Positions 8,756-17,446 of a DNA stretch of 64,000 nucleotides are shown piece by piece (the stretch's first letter is position 1; each line of letters begins with the position of its first letter). The translations under genes and the position numbers were made by a program. The DNA lies in assembly GCF_016654005.1 (NCBI RefSeq), contig NZ_JAEPWN010000010.1, forward strand, positions 104,387 through 168,386, written 5' to 3'. Source of the stretch: Brevundimonas nasdae (lineage in GTDB: Bacteria > Pseudomonadota > Alphaproteobacteria > Caulobacterales > Caulobacteraceae). The notes beneath the pieces were generated by a model that was not told the DNA's origin, did no database searches, and saw only the letters and a list, made by a program, of their open reading frames with translations.

Positions 8756-9444
8756 CAGACGCGCCCCGTCACAGGCACCAGGGCGCCGGTCATCGCCCTG
8801 CTTTCGGGCGAGGCCAGAAACAGGATGACGGCGGCCAGGTCGGCGGGCGCCACCCAGGCGGCGGGATCGGCGTTGGGCATGTCCTTGCGGTTGGCGGGCG
8901 TGTCGATGATCGAGGGCAGGACGGCGTTCACGGTGACGCGCGTGGACTTCAACTCGTCAGCCAGCGCCTGGGTCAGGGCATGGACCCCGGCCTTGGCCGC
9001 GCCATAGGCCCCCATGCCAGCGCCGGGCTTCAGCGCTGCCGCCGAGCCGATGTTGATGATCCGCCCTTCATCGGACACCCTCAGATAGGGCAGGGCCGCG
9101 CGGCTGGCGTTCAGGGCGGTGGCGACGTTCAGCGCGTGCATCCGGTCCCAGGCGGGGGCGGCGTCATCGGTGGTCTGCCAGACGAAACCGCCCGCGATGT
9201 TCAGCAGCACGTCCAGCCTTCCGAAGCGGCTGATCACGCCGGTGATGGCCGCTTCGGCCTGTTTGGGATCGGTCAGGTCCACCCCGCCCAGCGCCAGCAC
9301 GCCCTGCGGAACAGGATTGCCCATGGCGTGGTCGATGACGGCGATCTTCAGCCCGGCCCCGCCGCCTGCGTCGCGCGCCGCCGACAAGACGGCCTGGCCC
9401 AGGGTGCCGTGTCCGCCCGTGATCGCGATCACCCGTTCCGACAT
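8755..9444 (-). CDS. SDR family NAD(P)-dependent oxidoreductase
   Basis: Classical short-chain dehydrogenase/reductase of 229 aa. The Rossmann glycine motif is in IAITGGHGTLGQAVL, the NAG-like motif is LLNIAGGF, the catalytic Ser is in INIGSAAALK, and Tyr/Lys are in MGAYGAAKAG. The start at 9444 is chosen because GGAG lies 8 bases upstream; an upstream ATG at 9459 is possible. It is the first gene of an SDR-lyase-KpsC-like run. The substrate is unknown; coupling to a CoA lyase suggests hydroxyacyl or keto-acid metabolism. Confidence 0.87.
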   Translation of the reverse strand: MSERVIAITGGHGTLGQAVLSAARDAGGGAGLKIAVIDHAMGNPVPQGVLALGGVDLTDPKQAEAAITGVISRFGRLDVLLNIAGGFVWQTTDDAAPAWDRMHALNVATALNASRAALPYLRVSDEGRIINIGSAAALKPGAGMGAYGAAKAGVHALTQALADELKSTRVTVNAVLPSIIDTPANRKDMPNADPAAWVAPADLAAVILFLASPESRAMTGALVPVTGRV

Positions 9445-9479
9445 TTCGTTCTCCATCACCGCCGGACCATAGAGGCAGA

Positions 9480-9977
9480 TCAGCCGGCGGCGAAGACCCG
9501 GGACATGAGGCGTTCCAGCGCGGTCTGATCCTCGGCGTCGAAGGCGGCTTTCACTGTGGCGTCCACGTCGAACACGGCGATCAGGGCGCCCGACGCGTTA
9601 AACACCGGCACGACGATCTCACTCTCGGAACGGCTGTCGCAGGCGATGTGGCCGGGGAAGGCGTGAACATCCTCGACGATCTGGGTCGCCCGCGTCGCCG
9701 CCGCCGCGCCGCACACCCCGCGCCCGAAGGCGATCCGCAGACAGCCCAGCGTGCCCTGATAGGGACCGACCACCAGTTCGTCTGCCTTGTCCGGATCCAC
9801 GACGTAGAAGCCGGTCCAGAAGAAGTGCTCAAACGCGTCCGCCAGCATGGACGACACCGTGGCCATCCGCGCCGTCAGATTCGGCTCGCCATCCAGCACG
9901 GCCAGAATCTCGGCCTCGACCTCGGCATAGCGGGCGGCCTTGTCGGCGGGGCGGTCGTCGCGGGCGACATAGGCCAT
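9480..9977 (-). CDS. msrC: Free methionine-(R)-sulfoxide reductase (GAF domain)
   Basis: Reduces free L-methionine-(R)-sulfoxide in the cytoplasm, an oxidative-stress repair activity carried by a single GAF domain. The 165-aa protein has the whole family signature: FFWTGFYVVD, VVGPYQG, GVCGAAAA and FPGHIACDSRSESEIVVPV. The three conserved cysteines are at residues 79, 89 and 113; the last is the expected catalytic one. AAGGAG precedes the ATG. It is transcribed in the same direction as the following SDR gene but separated by about 35 bases. Confidence 0.92.
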   Translation of the reverse strand: MAYVARDDRPADKAARYAEVEAEILAVLDGEPNLTARMATVSSMLADAFEHFFWTGFYVVDPDKADELVVGPYQGTLGCLRIAFGRGVCGAAAATRATQIVEDVHAFPGHIACDSRSESEIVVPVFNASGALIAVFDVDATVKAAFDAEDQTALERLMSRVFAAG

Positions 9978-10123
9978 CAGAACTCTCCTTCAACGGGCGG
10001 CGATATAGGGTGCTGGCGCGTCTGATGCGAGAGTGCAGGCGAGCGGTCTGCGTCCCTTTCAGTCGCGCGGATGTGAAGCCACTCAAACCGCCGATACGCG
10101 TTGATCTTCGGGAGGACAGGCAG

Positions 10124-10288
10124 ATGAAACCTGACCGCAGACATCAAGTCGGCGCATCCGAAAGAATCGATCTGGTCCAACTGGCCGCCGAACTGGCGAA
10201 CCGGGGCTTCTACGTGATCGGTGAACTGCACGCCTCGCCGCCGACAGACAGGCCTGAACCCGACGCGCGAATGCGGCGCTCGCCATAA
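10124..10288 (+). CDS. Possible small protein, 54 aa
   Basis: Short frame with a good ribosome-binding site (GGGAGGACAG, about 6-9 bases before the ATG). The translation contains an amphipathic helical stretch (ERIDLVQLAAELANRGFYV) followed by a Pro/Arg-rich tail. I do not recognise it. It may be a real small protein or a chance frame in GC-rich DNA; the overlapping minus-strand frame at 9977-10231 lacks a comparable ribosome-binding site. Confidence 0.4.
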   Translation: MKPDRRHQVGASERIDLVQLAAELANRGFYVIGELHASPPTDRPEPDARMRRSP

Positions 10289-10375
10289 AGGGTCAGCCGC
10301 TTTTCCTGAACGAAAACCAGATCAGCGACCGTCATCAGATCGCCAGTCGTGTCGAGAAACAGATCGGGAAAGGAG

Positions 10376-10451
10376 TGGTAGGCCCGGAGGGACTCGAACC
10401 CCCAACCAGACCGTTATGAGCGGTCGGCTCTAACCATTGAGCTACAGGCCC
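10376..10451 (-). tRNA. tRNA-Ile2 (CAT anticodon, lysidine type)
   Basis: A complete cloverleaf reads on the minus strand: acceptor GGGCCTG paired with CGGGCCT, D arm GCTC...GAGC, anticodon stem GACCG/CGGTC around loop CTCATAA, T arm GGGGG/CCCTC around TTCGAGT, discriminator A and an encoded CCA. The CAT anticodon could mean Met or Ile2. The C4-G69 and C5-G68 acceptor pairs, known as TilS determinants, favour the AUA-reading tRNA-Ile2 over elongator Met. Confidence 0.9.
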
Positions 10452-10669
10452 CCGGGCGATTTGCGTCGCGGGACACCTCGCCTAGCAGGGGCAGGTGTCG
10501 CTTGCCAAGACAGTGTGTGCCCAACAGATGTCTTTCCGCGATGTCATGAAGATGAACGAAATCTGCCAATCGGGCGTTGGCGTACATTCAGGCTGGAAAG
10601 GCGAAGGTTGTCGCCATAACGGATGACGACCTCGTCAACCGCGATCGCCCCCACGGAGAGAATGATCAC

Positions 10670-11425
10670 ATGACCCGCACGTTCAAGGCCCTGGCTATGG
10701 GTGGCGCAATGGCCGCTGCTGTCGCCCTGACCGCCGCCGCTTCGCCGACCCTGGCGCAGACTGTCCAAACCGGAGTCCAGACCGTGCAAGCTGCACCCGC
10801 CCTGAATCTGTCGGCCTATGGCGAAGTGAAGATCAAGCCGGACATGGCCACCATCAGCTTCGGCGTTCAGACCGAGGCGACGACCGCCGCCGCCGCCCTG
10901 CGCGACAACGCCACCCAGATGACCCAGGTCATGGCCGCCCTGCGCCGTGCAGGCATCGCCGAGCGCGACATCCAGACCTCTGGCCTGAACGTCCAGGCCC
11001 AGTACGACTATGTGCAGAACGAACCGCCCAAGCTGCGCGGCTATCAGGCCATCAACCGCGTGACGGTGACCATCAATGACCTGAACAAGGTCGGCACGAC
11101 GGCCGACGCCGTGGTCGCTGCAGGCGTCAATCAGGTCGACGGCATCAGCTTTGGTCTGAAGGATGCTTCGGCGGCTGAAAACCAGGCCCGCCAACTGGCC
11201 GTCCGCGCCCTGCAGTCCAAGGCGCAACTGTATGCCCAGGCCCTGGGCGTGCAACTGGGCGGCATCCGCTCGCTGAACGAAGGCGGCGGCTATTCGCCCC
11301 AACCGCCTATGCCGATGCCGGCCCCCATGTTCGCCCGTGCGGCCATGGCGGACTCCACCCCCGTCTCGGCTGGCGAACTGACCGTTCGGATCGACATCAA
11401 CGGCGTGTACGACATCGTCCGCTGA
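10670..11425 (+). CDS. SIMPL domain-containing periplasmic protein (DUF541)
   Basis: A 251-aa exported protein of the SIMPL/DUF541 family (YggE/BP26-like), periplasmic proteins whose biochemical role is poorly defined and that are often linked to oxidative stress. Residues 1-30 are a signal peptide (cleavage near SPTLAQ). The domain follows: LSAYGEVKIKPDMATISFGV, DIQTSGLNVQAQYDY, YQAINRVTVTI and GISFGLKD. The start at 10670 has GGAGAG upstream; an extended start at 10577 would place a charged segment ahead of the signal peptide and is rejected. A strong terminator follows. Confidence 0.88.
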   Translation: MTRTFKALAMGGAMAAAVALTAAASPTLAQTVQTGVQTVQAAPALNLSAYGEVKIKPDMATISFGVQTEATTAAAALRDNATQMTQVMAALRRAGIAERDIQTSGLNVQAQYDYVQNEPPKLRGYQAINRVTVTINDLNKVGTTADAVVAAGVNQVDGISFGLKDASAAENQARQLAVRALQSKAQLYAQALGVQLGGIRSLNEGGGYSPQPPMPMPAPMFARAAMADSTPVSAGELTVRIDINGVYDIVR

Positions 11426-11445
11426 TCGTCAGATCGCCCAAGAAG

Positions 11446-11476
11446 AAAGGCCCGCCGTCACCGGCGGGCCTTTTTG
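11446..11476. terminator. Intrinsic terminator between the SIMPL gene and panD
   Basis: Perfect 12-bp stem (11446-11457 with 11462-11473) around a four-base loop, ending in a T5 run on the plus strand. It lies between convergent genes; the minus strand also reads into a T-rich stretch, so it may work both ways. Confidence 0.88.
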
Positions 11477-11498
11477 ATTCTGGCGGGGCGCTGAATGA

Positions 11499-11855
11499 TC
11501 AGGTCGAGCGTTTGATGTTGTTGTCGTCGTCCAGCAAAACGACGTTGGGCGTCCACTGGCGGGCTTCGGCGTCGGGCAGCTGGCCGTAGGTGACCACGAT
11601 CACCTTGTCGTTCTTCTGCACCAGACGGGCGGCGGCGCCGTTGACGCCGATGACCTTGGACCCGCGCGGGGCCTGGATGGCGTAGGTGGTGAAGCGTGCG
11701 CCGTTGGTGATGTTCAGCACATCGACCTGCTCGTTCGCATAGATGCCCGCAGCATCCAGCAGGTCCATGTCGATGGCGATGGAGCCCTCATAGTCCAGAT
11801 CGGCCTGGGTCACCGTCGCGCGGTGCAGCTTGGACTTCATCAAGGTGACCAGCAT
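11499..11855 (-). CDS. panD: Aspartate 1-decarboxylase proenzyme
   Basis: Makes beta-alanine from L-aspartate for pantothenate/CoA synthesis. PanD is a pyruvoyl enzyme made by self-cleavage between Gly24 and Ser25; from ATG 11855 the motif YEGS falls at exactly these positions, and the conserved Lys9-Leu-His11 and [13 protein letters not shown] segments are present. The length is 118 aa. GGAGA lies about 9 bases upstream of this ATG; an upstream GTG at 11876 is less likely. No panB/panC are adjacent. Confidence 0.94.
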   Translation of the reverse strand: MLVTLMKSKLHRATVTQADLDYEGSIAIDMDLLDAAGIYANEQVDVLNITNGARFTTYAIQAPRGSKVIGVNGAAARLVQKNDKVIVVTYGQLPDAEARQWTPNVVLLDDDNNIKRST

Positions 11856-12079
11856 GGGCGCGGTCTCCGAATACACGCGGGGCGATAGGCCCCCGCTCGC
11901 AGGCGGCTGATATAAGGATTTCGGGGGCGGTCATCAATCGTCTCGTTGCGATGCAGCGAGAACGGCGCCGTGGTTGCGAAGCCTGCACGCAGATTGCCTG
12001 ACGTTCATTTGACCGCAGCCCCCGTCCCACTATGTTGGACGCTCGGTCGCTTCTGACCTGCGCGGGCCTGCCCTTCTTC

Positions 12080-13861
12080 ATGAAACAGTTCTTCCTGACG
12101 GTTCTCGGCGTCTTCACCGGGCTGATCCTCTTCCTGGTCGTGGTGCCGGTGGTTCTGTTGACGATGGCTGTGGCAAGCTCGTCCAAGCCCACGACGCCCG
12201 CTGCGGCGGTGCTGGAGCTGGACCTGCGCGCAGGCGTGTCGGACCAGCCCTCGACCAATCCCTTCGCGGCCTTCAGCGGCTCTGGCCTGTCGGCGATCCA
12301 GGTGGTCGATGTCCTGGCCCAGGCGAGCGAGGACCGCAGCGTCAAGGGGCTGCTGATCCGCCTGCCGGAAGCGGGCATGACCCCGGCGACGGCGGATGAG
12401 CTGCGTCAGGCGATCCACCGCTTCCGCAAGTCGGGCAAGCCGGTCATCGCCCACAGCCAGGGCTTCGCGCCGGCGGGCGCGGTGATGTCCACCTATATGG
12501 TCGGAACCTCGGCGGATGAGCTGTGGATGCAGAACACCTCGGGCTTCCAGGCGACGGGCTTCTCGGCCGACAGCGTGTTCCTGGGCCGCGCCTTCGCCAA
12601 ATACGGCGTTAAGGCCGATTTCGAGCAGCGCTACGAGTACAAGAACGCCGTCAACGAATACACCCAGAGCGACTACACCGGTCCGCACCGCGAGGCGATG
12701 ACGGCCTGGATGGACGCCATGTACGGCTCGGCCCTGGCCGGGGCGGCGCAGGACCGCAAGACCACGCCTGAAGCTTTGAAGGCGGTCATCGAGGGCGGTC
12801 CCTATACGGCCCAGCAGGCGCTGGAGAACAAGCTGATCGACAAGATCGGCCAGGCCGAGGAGGCCGAGGCCGCGATCAAGCAGCGCGCGGGCAAGGGGGC
12901 GGAGATCATCCCCTTCAACAAATACGCCTCTGACAAGGGCGACCGTCTGGGTTCAGGCAAGAACGCCATCGCCATCGTCGGCGGCGAAGGCGCGATCGTG
13001 ACCGGGCGCGGCGGTTCGGGCGGCGGCTTCGGCGGCGGATCCTCGATCCGCTCCGACGACACGGCCAAGGCCATCTACGACGCCATCGAGGACAAGGATG
13101 TGAAGGCCATCGTCTTCCGCGTCTCTTCGCCCGGCGGGTCGCCGGATGCGTCGGAACAGATTCTGGCGGCGGTGCGTGCGGCGCGGGCGGCAGGCAAGCC
13201 GGTGGTCGTGTCCATGGGCGCCTATGCGGCCTCGGGCGGCTACTGGATCAGTTCCGAGGCCGACTGGATCGTGGCCCAGCCCACCACCCTGACCGGCTCC
13301 ATCGGCGTGTTCGGCGGCAAGTTCGTTCTGGCGGACGCTCTGGGCCGGTTCGGCGTGGACATGCGCCAGTTGTCGGTCGGCGGCGAATACGCCGACGCCT
13401 TCTCTCCGACCCAGACCTTCACGCCGCAGCAACGGGCCGCCTTCTCGACCTCGATGGACCGCATCTACGACGACTTCATCCAGCGCGTCGCCACGGGCCG
13501 CAAGCTGTCGCCGGATCGGGTTCGCGAAATCGCCAAGGGCCGCGTCTGGACCGGCGCCCAGGCCCTGCCGCTGGGGCTGGTCGATCAATTGGGCGGTCTG
13601 ACCGAAGCCGTGGCCAAGGCCAAGGAGTTGGCCAAGATCCCGGCGGACGAATCGGTGCGCTTCAAACACTTCCCCAAGTCGAAATCGACGTTTGAGGCCC
13701 TGTCGGAAATGTTCGGCGTCCAGACGGAAGGCGCCAAGGCGCTGGTCATGCTGGGCGGAGTCATGTCGGACCCGCAGGCCCAGGCCGTCATGCGCCGCAT
13801 CGAGGGCGACCGGATGCGCAGCCAGGGCGCGGTGGTTCTGGCTGATCAGCCGCAGTTCTGA
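12080..13861 (+). CDS. sppA: Signal peptide peptidase SppA, 67K type (protease IV)
   Basis: Membrane-bound serine protease that degrades cleaved signal peptides. The protein is 593 aa with one N-terminal membrane anchor (about residues 3-31) and two homologous S49 halves. The Ser/Lys dyad is visible: Lys188 in YEYKNAVNEY in the first half and Ser385 in YAASGGYWIS in the second, followed by TLTGSIGVFGG. A Gly-rich insert (GRGGSGGGFGGG) near 309-320 is unusual. The start at 12080 begins right at the anchor; the longer frame from 12032 is possible but adds a non-hydrophobic leader. It is divergent from panD. Confidence 0.9.
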   Translation: MKQFFLTVLGVFTGLILFLVVVPVVLLTMAVASSSKPTTPAAAVLELDLRAGVSDQPSTNPFAAFSGSGLSAIQVVDVLAQASEDRSVKGLLIRLPEAGMTPATADELRQAIHRFRKSGKPVIAHSQGFAPAGAVMSTYMVGTSADELWMQNTSGFQATGFSADSVFLGRAFAKYGVKADFEQRYEYKNAVNEYTQSDYTGPHREAMTAWMDAMYGSALAGAAQDRKTTPEALKAVIEGGPYTAQQALENKLIDKIGQAEEAEAAIKQRAGKGAEIIPFNKYASDKGDRLGSGKNAIAIVGGEGAIVTGRGGSGGGFGGGSSIRSDDTAKAIYDAIEDKDVKAIVFRVSSPGGSPDASEQILAAVRAARAAGKPVVVSMGAYAASGGYWISSEADWIVAQPTTLTGSIGVFGGKFVLADALGRFGVDMRQLSVGGEYADAFSPTQTFTPQQRAAFSTSMDRIYDDFIQRVATGRKLSPDRVREIAKGRVWTGAQALPLGLVDQLGGLTEAVAKAKELAKIPADESVRFKHFPKSKSTFEALSEMFGVQTEGAKALVMLGGVMSDPQAQAVMRRIEGDRMRSQGAVVLADQPQF

Positions 13862-14002
13862 TCGCGCGATCCCGCCCCGATCTGGTCACGGGGACGTGCG
13901 ACGACACGCGCGTCCCTGTTCAGCGGGTTTCCATTGACGGGAAACCATGTTGGACCGACATTGGCTCTTCGGCGTTCTTCGGAGCGCCTGAAAGGATTAT
14001 CC

Positions 14003-14326
14003 ATGTTCCAGCCTGAACGTTTCGCCACAGTCGGCTTCGCCGCACGCCGTCGGCCCAATGGCTTCGTCGCCTCGGTGATGTGGGTGTTCGGCCTTGTCGC
14101 AGGCGCTGCGGCGGTCGCCGTCGGCGCGATCCTGGCCATCTTCACTGCGGTGACCGTGGCGGTGATCGCCCTGTTCGCAGGCGTGCTGGTCTTCCTGGCA
14201 GGTCTGGCGCTGAAGGCGCGCCGCAACATGACGCAGCGCCGCCGTTCAAGCGATCCTGACGTGATCGAGGCCCACAAGGTCGGCGAGACCTGGGTCGCTT
14301 ATGGCTGGGAGCGCGACGGCCGCTAG
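14003..14326 (+). CDS. Small membrane protein, function unknown, 107 aa
   Basis: Two closely spaced hydrophobic segments (about residues 25-45 and 50-72, VMWVFGLVAGAAAVAVGAIL and following) flanked by basic residues, then a polar C-terminal tail ending AYGWERDGR. ATG at 14003 has AAAGGAT upstream; earlier frame starts add an implausible leader. It sits 12 bases before the amidase gene and is probably co-transcribed with it. I do not recognise the family. Confidence 0.68.
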   Translation: MFQPERFATVGFAARRRPNGFVASVMWVFGLVAGAAAVAVGAILAIFTAVTVAVIALFAGVLVFLAGLALKARRNMTQRRRSSDPDVIEAHKVGETWVAYGWERDGR

Positions 14327-14338
14327 GGCTGGTTTCCG

Positions 14339-15100
14339 ATGGTTCAGATCATCGCGGCGCCGTCGCCGAACTTCGATGAACGCCGGGCCCCGCCCGACAT
14401 GCTGGTCCTGCACTATACAGGCATGCAAACGGGGGAGGCCGCCCTGGCGCGCCTGCGTGACGCCGAAGCCCAGGTGTCGGCCCATTATCTGATCGAGGAA
14501 GACGGCCGCATCTTCGGCCTTGTGCCGGAAGAGCGCCGCGCCTGGCACGCCGGACGCGGCGTCTGGCAGGGCGAGGACGATTGCAACGCCGCCTCCATCG
14601 GCATCGAGATCGTCAATCCGGGCCATGAGTTCGGCTATAGCGCCTTCCCGGACGCCCAGATCGCGTCGGTCATCGCCCTGATCGGCGACATCCGCGAACG
14701 CTGGACCGTGCCCGACAGCCGCATCATCGGCCATTCCGACCTGGCGCCGGAACGCAAGGACGATCCCGGCGAACTGTTCCCGTGGAAACGTCTGGCCGAG
14801 GCGGGCCATGGCCTCTGGTTCGAACCGGCGGCGGAACGGATCAAGGCCCTGGGCGGTCTGCTGCAAAAGGGCGATGACGGCATCGGCGTGGTCGTGCTGC
14901 GCGCAGGCCTGCATCGACTGGGTTACGGCATCAAACCGGGCGGCGACTATGACGCCGAAACTGAAAGCACCGTGCGCGCCTTCCAGCGCCACTGGCGTCA
15001 GAGCCGCGTTGACGGCGTGGCCGACGGCGAGACCCGCGCCCGTCTGGTGGGGCTGCTGCAACTGGCCAGCGCCGAGAGCGTGACGGGCGTGCTGGATTGA
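14339..15100 (+). CDS. N-acetylmuramoyl-L-alanine amidase with PG-binding domain (AmpD/AmiD-like)
   Basis: Zinc amidase (amidase_2 fold) that splits the MurNAc-L-Ala bond in peptidoglycan or its fragments. Residues 1-175 form the catalytic domain, with the first His in LVLHYTG, SAHYLIEEDG, and IIGHSDLAPERKDDPG holding the second His and Asp. Residues about 180-245 are a peptidoglycan-binding domain (AGLHRLGYGI, YDAETESTVRAFQRHWR). The length (253 aa) and C-terminal domain are AmiD-like, but no lipoprotein signal is seen, so a cytoplasmic recycling role like AmpD is possible. It is followed closely by rnpB. Confidence 0.9.
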   Translation: MVQIIAAPSPNFDERRAPPDMLVLHYTGMQTGEAALARLRDAEAQVSAHYLIEEDGRIFGLVPEERRAWHAGRGVWQGEDDCNAASIGIEIVNPGHEFGYSAFPDAQIASVIALIGDIRERWTVPDSRIIGHSDLAPERKDDPGELFPWKRLAEAGHGLWFEPAAERIKALGGLLQKGDDGIGVVVLRAGLHRLGYGIKPGGDYDAETESTVRAFQRHWRQSRVDGVADGETRARLVGLLQLASAESVTGVLD

Positions 15101-15130
15101 CCTTCGCGCCGGTTGCGCGCATCTAGCGCG

Positions 15131-15510
15131 CGCCAGACGGCTGGGCGGTCGCGGCAGGGTTCGCCCCTGTCGAGGAAAGTCCGGGCTCCACGGTGAAAAG
15201 GCGGCGGATAACTTCCGCCCGGGGTGACCCGAGGGATAGCGCCACAGAAAGCAAACCTCCGGCCTTGCGAGGCCGGTAAGGGTGAAAGGGTGGGGTAAGA
15301 GCCCACCGCGTAGGCGGCAACGTCGACGGCATGGCAAGCCCCGCCTGGAGCAAGACCAAATAGGGACATCGCGCGGGTTCGCTCGCGGGGTTCACCGCCT
15401 CAGATGTCCGGGTAGGTCGCGAGAACCGATCAGCAATGGTCGGTCCAGAGGAATGATCGTCGCCGCTTTTCGGAGCGGAACAAAACCCGGCTTACAGGCC
15501 GTCTGGCATA
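15131..15510 (+). ncRNA. rnpB: RNase P RNA, bacterial class A
   Basis: The catalytic RNA that trims tRNA 5' leaders. Recognisable conserved blocks in order are the universal GAGGAAAGTCCGGGCTCC near 15171-15188, an ACAGAAA-type region, AAATAGGGACA near 15357, and the 3' GGCTTACAGGCC. The ends pair perfectly as helix P1: GCCAGACGG at 15132-15140 with CCGTCTGGC at 15499-15507. A T6 run directly after P1 (15511-15516) provides termination. Frames predicted across this RNA on both strands are not genes. Confidence 0.95.
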
Positions 15511-15516
15511 TTTTTT

Positions 15517-15880
15517 CGACAGGCTGCGTCGCGCGCGGCGTGCGGTCAGCCGCCCCGTGTGCGGCCGAGGCCGGTCGCGGCCTGATTCACCGCCCGGCGT
15601 TAAGCTTTACCGTATTTTACAATCGGACCCGCAGCAATCGACACGGCGTTCATAGAGCAATGATCTTGTTGTTCTTTCGCCGGCCCCGGACGGGCCAGAT
15701 CTTATCCCCCGGTTTGCCGATTGGGGCGCGGCTCCACAGGCTCCAGCTCGTTAACCTTTTGTCGCATCAGCAAGATTAGAGTCATGCACAGGCTGTGAAT
15801 ACTTTGAATGTTCTTTTTATGTTCACGGTATTTGAGTGTGTTTCCCGCGCCGCAAGCCGGGAACATGGTTAAGAGTCAGC
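15517..15880. other. Gene-free stretch between rnpB and the mraZ control region
   Basis: I find no convincing reading frame here. It becomes less GC-rich toward mraZ and holds GANTC methylation sites at 15584-15588, 15779-15783 and 15873-15877, and a TTAACC half-site at 15751-15756. It probably contains the dcw promoter(s), but I cannot place -35/-10 elements with confidence. Confidence 0.5.
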
Positions 15881-15920
15881 TTCAATCCCATTGAGGCCCA
15901 TTTCATCCCATGCTATCCCA
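15881..15920. promoter_or_regulatory. MraZ operator: four tandem boxes at 10-bp spacing
   Basis: On the minus strand the core TGGGN occurs four times at exactly 10-bp intervals (its complement CCCA ends at 15890, 15900, 15910 and 15920). MraZ of E. coli is known to bind TGGGN repeats separated by 5 bases in front of its own operon. The array ends 84 bases upstream of the mraZ start, so autoregulation of the dcw cluster is expected. Confidence 0.8.
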
Positions 15921-16004
15921 ATTTTCATGATTGGGGCTGTGAGGCTGCGCGGCGGGCGCAAGTCAGGCATCTAGGGACGGGTCGAAAGGCTCGATTGGAC
16001 AGGC

Positions 16005-16481
16005 GTGTTTCTCTCGACTTACGAGAAACAATTGGACGGCAAGCGTCGTCTCCTGATCCCCAACGACTTCCGCACGACCGAAAACGGCGCAGCTGGCGGC
16101 GTCTTCATCTTCCCCTCCATCGAAGCAGACTGCCTAGAGGCGGGCGGCGATCGCCTGTTCGCCGTCTATGCTGAGATGATCGAATCCCTGCCGTTCGGAT
16201 CTGAAGAGCGTTCGGCGCTGGAGTGGCAGGTGATGGGCGAGCAGGTGCGTCTGTCCTATGACGCAGGCGGCCGCATCACCCTGCCGGAAGCCCTCTGCGC
16301 CGAGGCGGGACTGGAGGACACGGTCGTCATCGTCGGCCTGAACGATCGCTTCCAGATCTGGTCGCGTGAGAAGTGGACCGCTCGACGCGCCGAACAGCGC
16401 GCCCTGGCCAAGGCGGGCATGGCCCAGATCGGCGCCCTGAAGCTGGCGGCGCAGATGAAGCTGGCGGGGGGCGGTTCGTGA
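16005..16481 (+). CDS. mraZ: Transcriptional regulator MraZ
   Basis: DNA-binding ring-forming protein with two SpoVT/AbrB-like halves that regulates the dcw cluster. It is 158 aa with typical MraZ sequence: [22 protein letters not shown] in the first half and [18 protein letters not shown] in the second. It starts with GTG at 16005. It is first in the cluster, and its TGA overlaps the GTG of rsmH by four bases. The four-box operator upstream supports self-regulation. Confidence 0.95.
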   Translation: MFLSTYEKQLDGKRRLLIPNDFRTTENGAAGGVFIFPSIEADCLEAGGDRLFAVYAEMIESLPFGSEERSALEWQVMGEQVRLSYDAGGRITLPEALCAEAGLEDTVVIVGLNDRFQIWSREKWTARRAEQRALAKAGMAQIGALKLAAQMKLAGGGS

Positions 16482-17446
16482 CTGATGCTCCCCACGCTCC
16501 CGTCCTGTTGGCCGAGGTGATCGAGGCGTTGAAGCCCGGTTCCGGTGATGTGGTCATCGACGCCACCTTCGGCGCAGGCGGCTATACGCGCGCCATTCTG
16601 GCGACCGGCGCTGAGGTGATCGCCCTGGACCGCGACCCCACGGTCCAGCCGCACGCCGATTCGGTCGCGCGCGACTTCCCTGACCGTTTCCAGCTGGTCC
16701 GCACGCCTTTCTCGGGTCTGGCTGAGGCCTTCGCCGACAGCGGTAAGGCGACGCTGGACGGCGCCGTCTTCGACATCGGCGTCTCGTCGATGCAACTGGA
16801 TCAGGCCGAGCGTGGCTTCTCCTTCATGCGCGACGGGCCGCTGGACATGCGCATGTCCGATGACGGCGCGACGGCTGCCGACATCGTCAACACCTGGGAT
16901 CATGGGCCGCTGGCCCACATCTTCAAACTGTATGGTGAAGAGCGTCAGTCGGGCCGGGTGGCCACCGCCATCCTGCGCCGCCGCGCCGAACAGCCTTTCA
17001 CCCGCACGCTGGATCTGGCTGAGGTGGTCGAGAAGGCTTTGGGCGGACGTCGCGGCGCGCCGATCCATCCGGCGACGCGGGTGTTTCAGGCGCTGCGGAT
17101 CGCGGTGAATGACGAACTGGGCGAACTGGAGCGCGGGCTGGAAGCCGCCGAAGCGACGTTGGCGCCGGGCGGACGTCTGGCCGTCGTCACCTTCCATTCG
17201 CTGGAAGACCGCATCGTCAAAGCCTTCCTGACCGAGCGCACGGGCAACGCCCCGGCCGGTTCGCGTCATGCCCCGATGGCCGTTGATCCGCGCAAGCCCA
17301 GCTTCACCCTGCAGTTCAAGGGCGCGCGCGAGGCGGGCGACGAGGAGCGTTCGGTCAATCCGCGCGCCCGTTCGGCCAAGCTGCGCGCGGCGATCCGCAC
17401 GGACGCGCCCGCCTGGGCCGCGACCAAGGGGAGGGCGGCGGCATGA
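16478..17446 (+). CDS. rsmH: 16S rRNA (cytosine(1402)-N(4))-methyltransferase
   Basis: RsmH (MraW) methylates N4 of C1402 in 16S rRNA using S-adenosylmethionine. It is 322 aa. Characteristic segments are [13 protein letters not shown], the SAM motif [52 protein letters not shown] and the C-terminal [13 protein letters not shown] at 16478 overlaps the mraZ stop codon (GTGA), and the gene overlaps ftsL by four bases, marking a tightly coupled operon. Confidence 0.96.
   Translation: MTDAPHAPVLLAEVIEALKPGSGDVVIDATFGAGGYTRAILATGAEVIALDRDPTVQPHADSVARDFPDRFQLVRTPFSGLAEAFADSGKATLDGAVFDIGVSSMQLDQAERGFSFMRDGPLDMRMSDDGATAADIVNTWDHGPLAHIFKLYGEERQSGRVATAILRRRAEQPFTRTLDLAEVVEKALGGRRGAPIHPATRVFQALRIAVNDELGELERGLEAAEATLAPGGRLAVVTFHSLEDRIVKAFLTERTGNAPAGSRHAPMAVDPRKPSFTLQFKGAREAGDEERSVNPRARSAKLRAAIRTDAPAWAATKGRAAA

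Noticed and set aside
13887..13917. GC-rich hairpin between sppA and the small membrane protein gene
   Set aside because: The stem is good but there is no clear T-run; it may be a weak terminator but cannot be supported.
15282..15779. A 165-codon plus-strand frame
   Set aside because: It runs through the RNase P RNA gene and its terminator.
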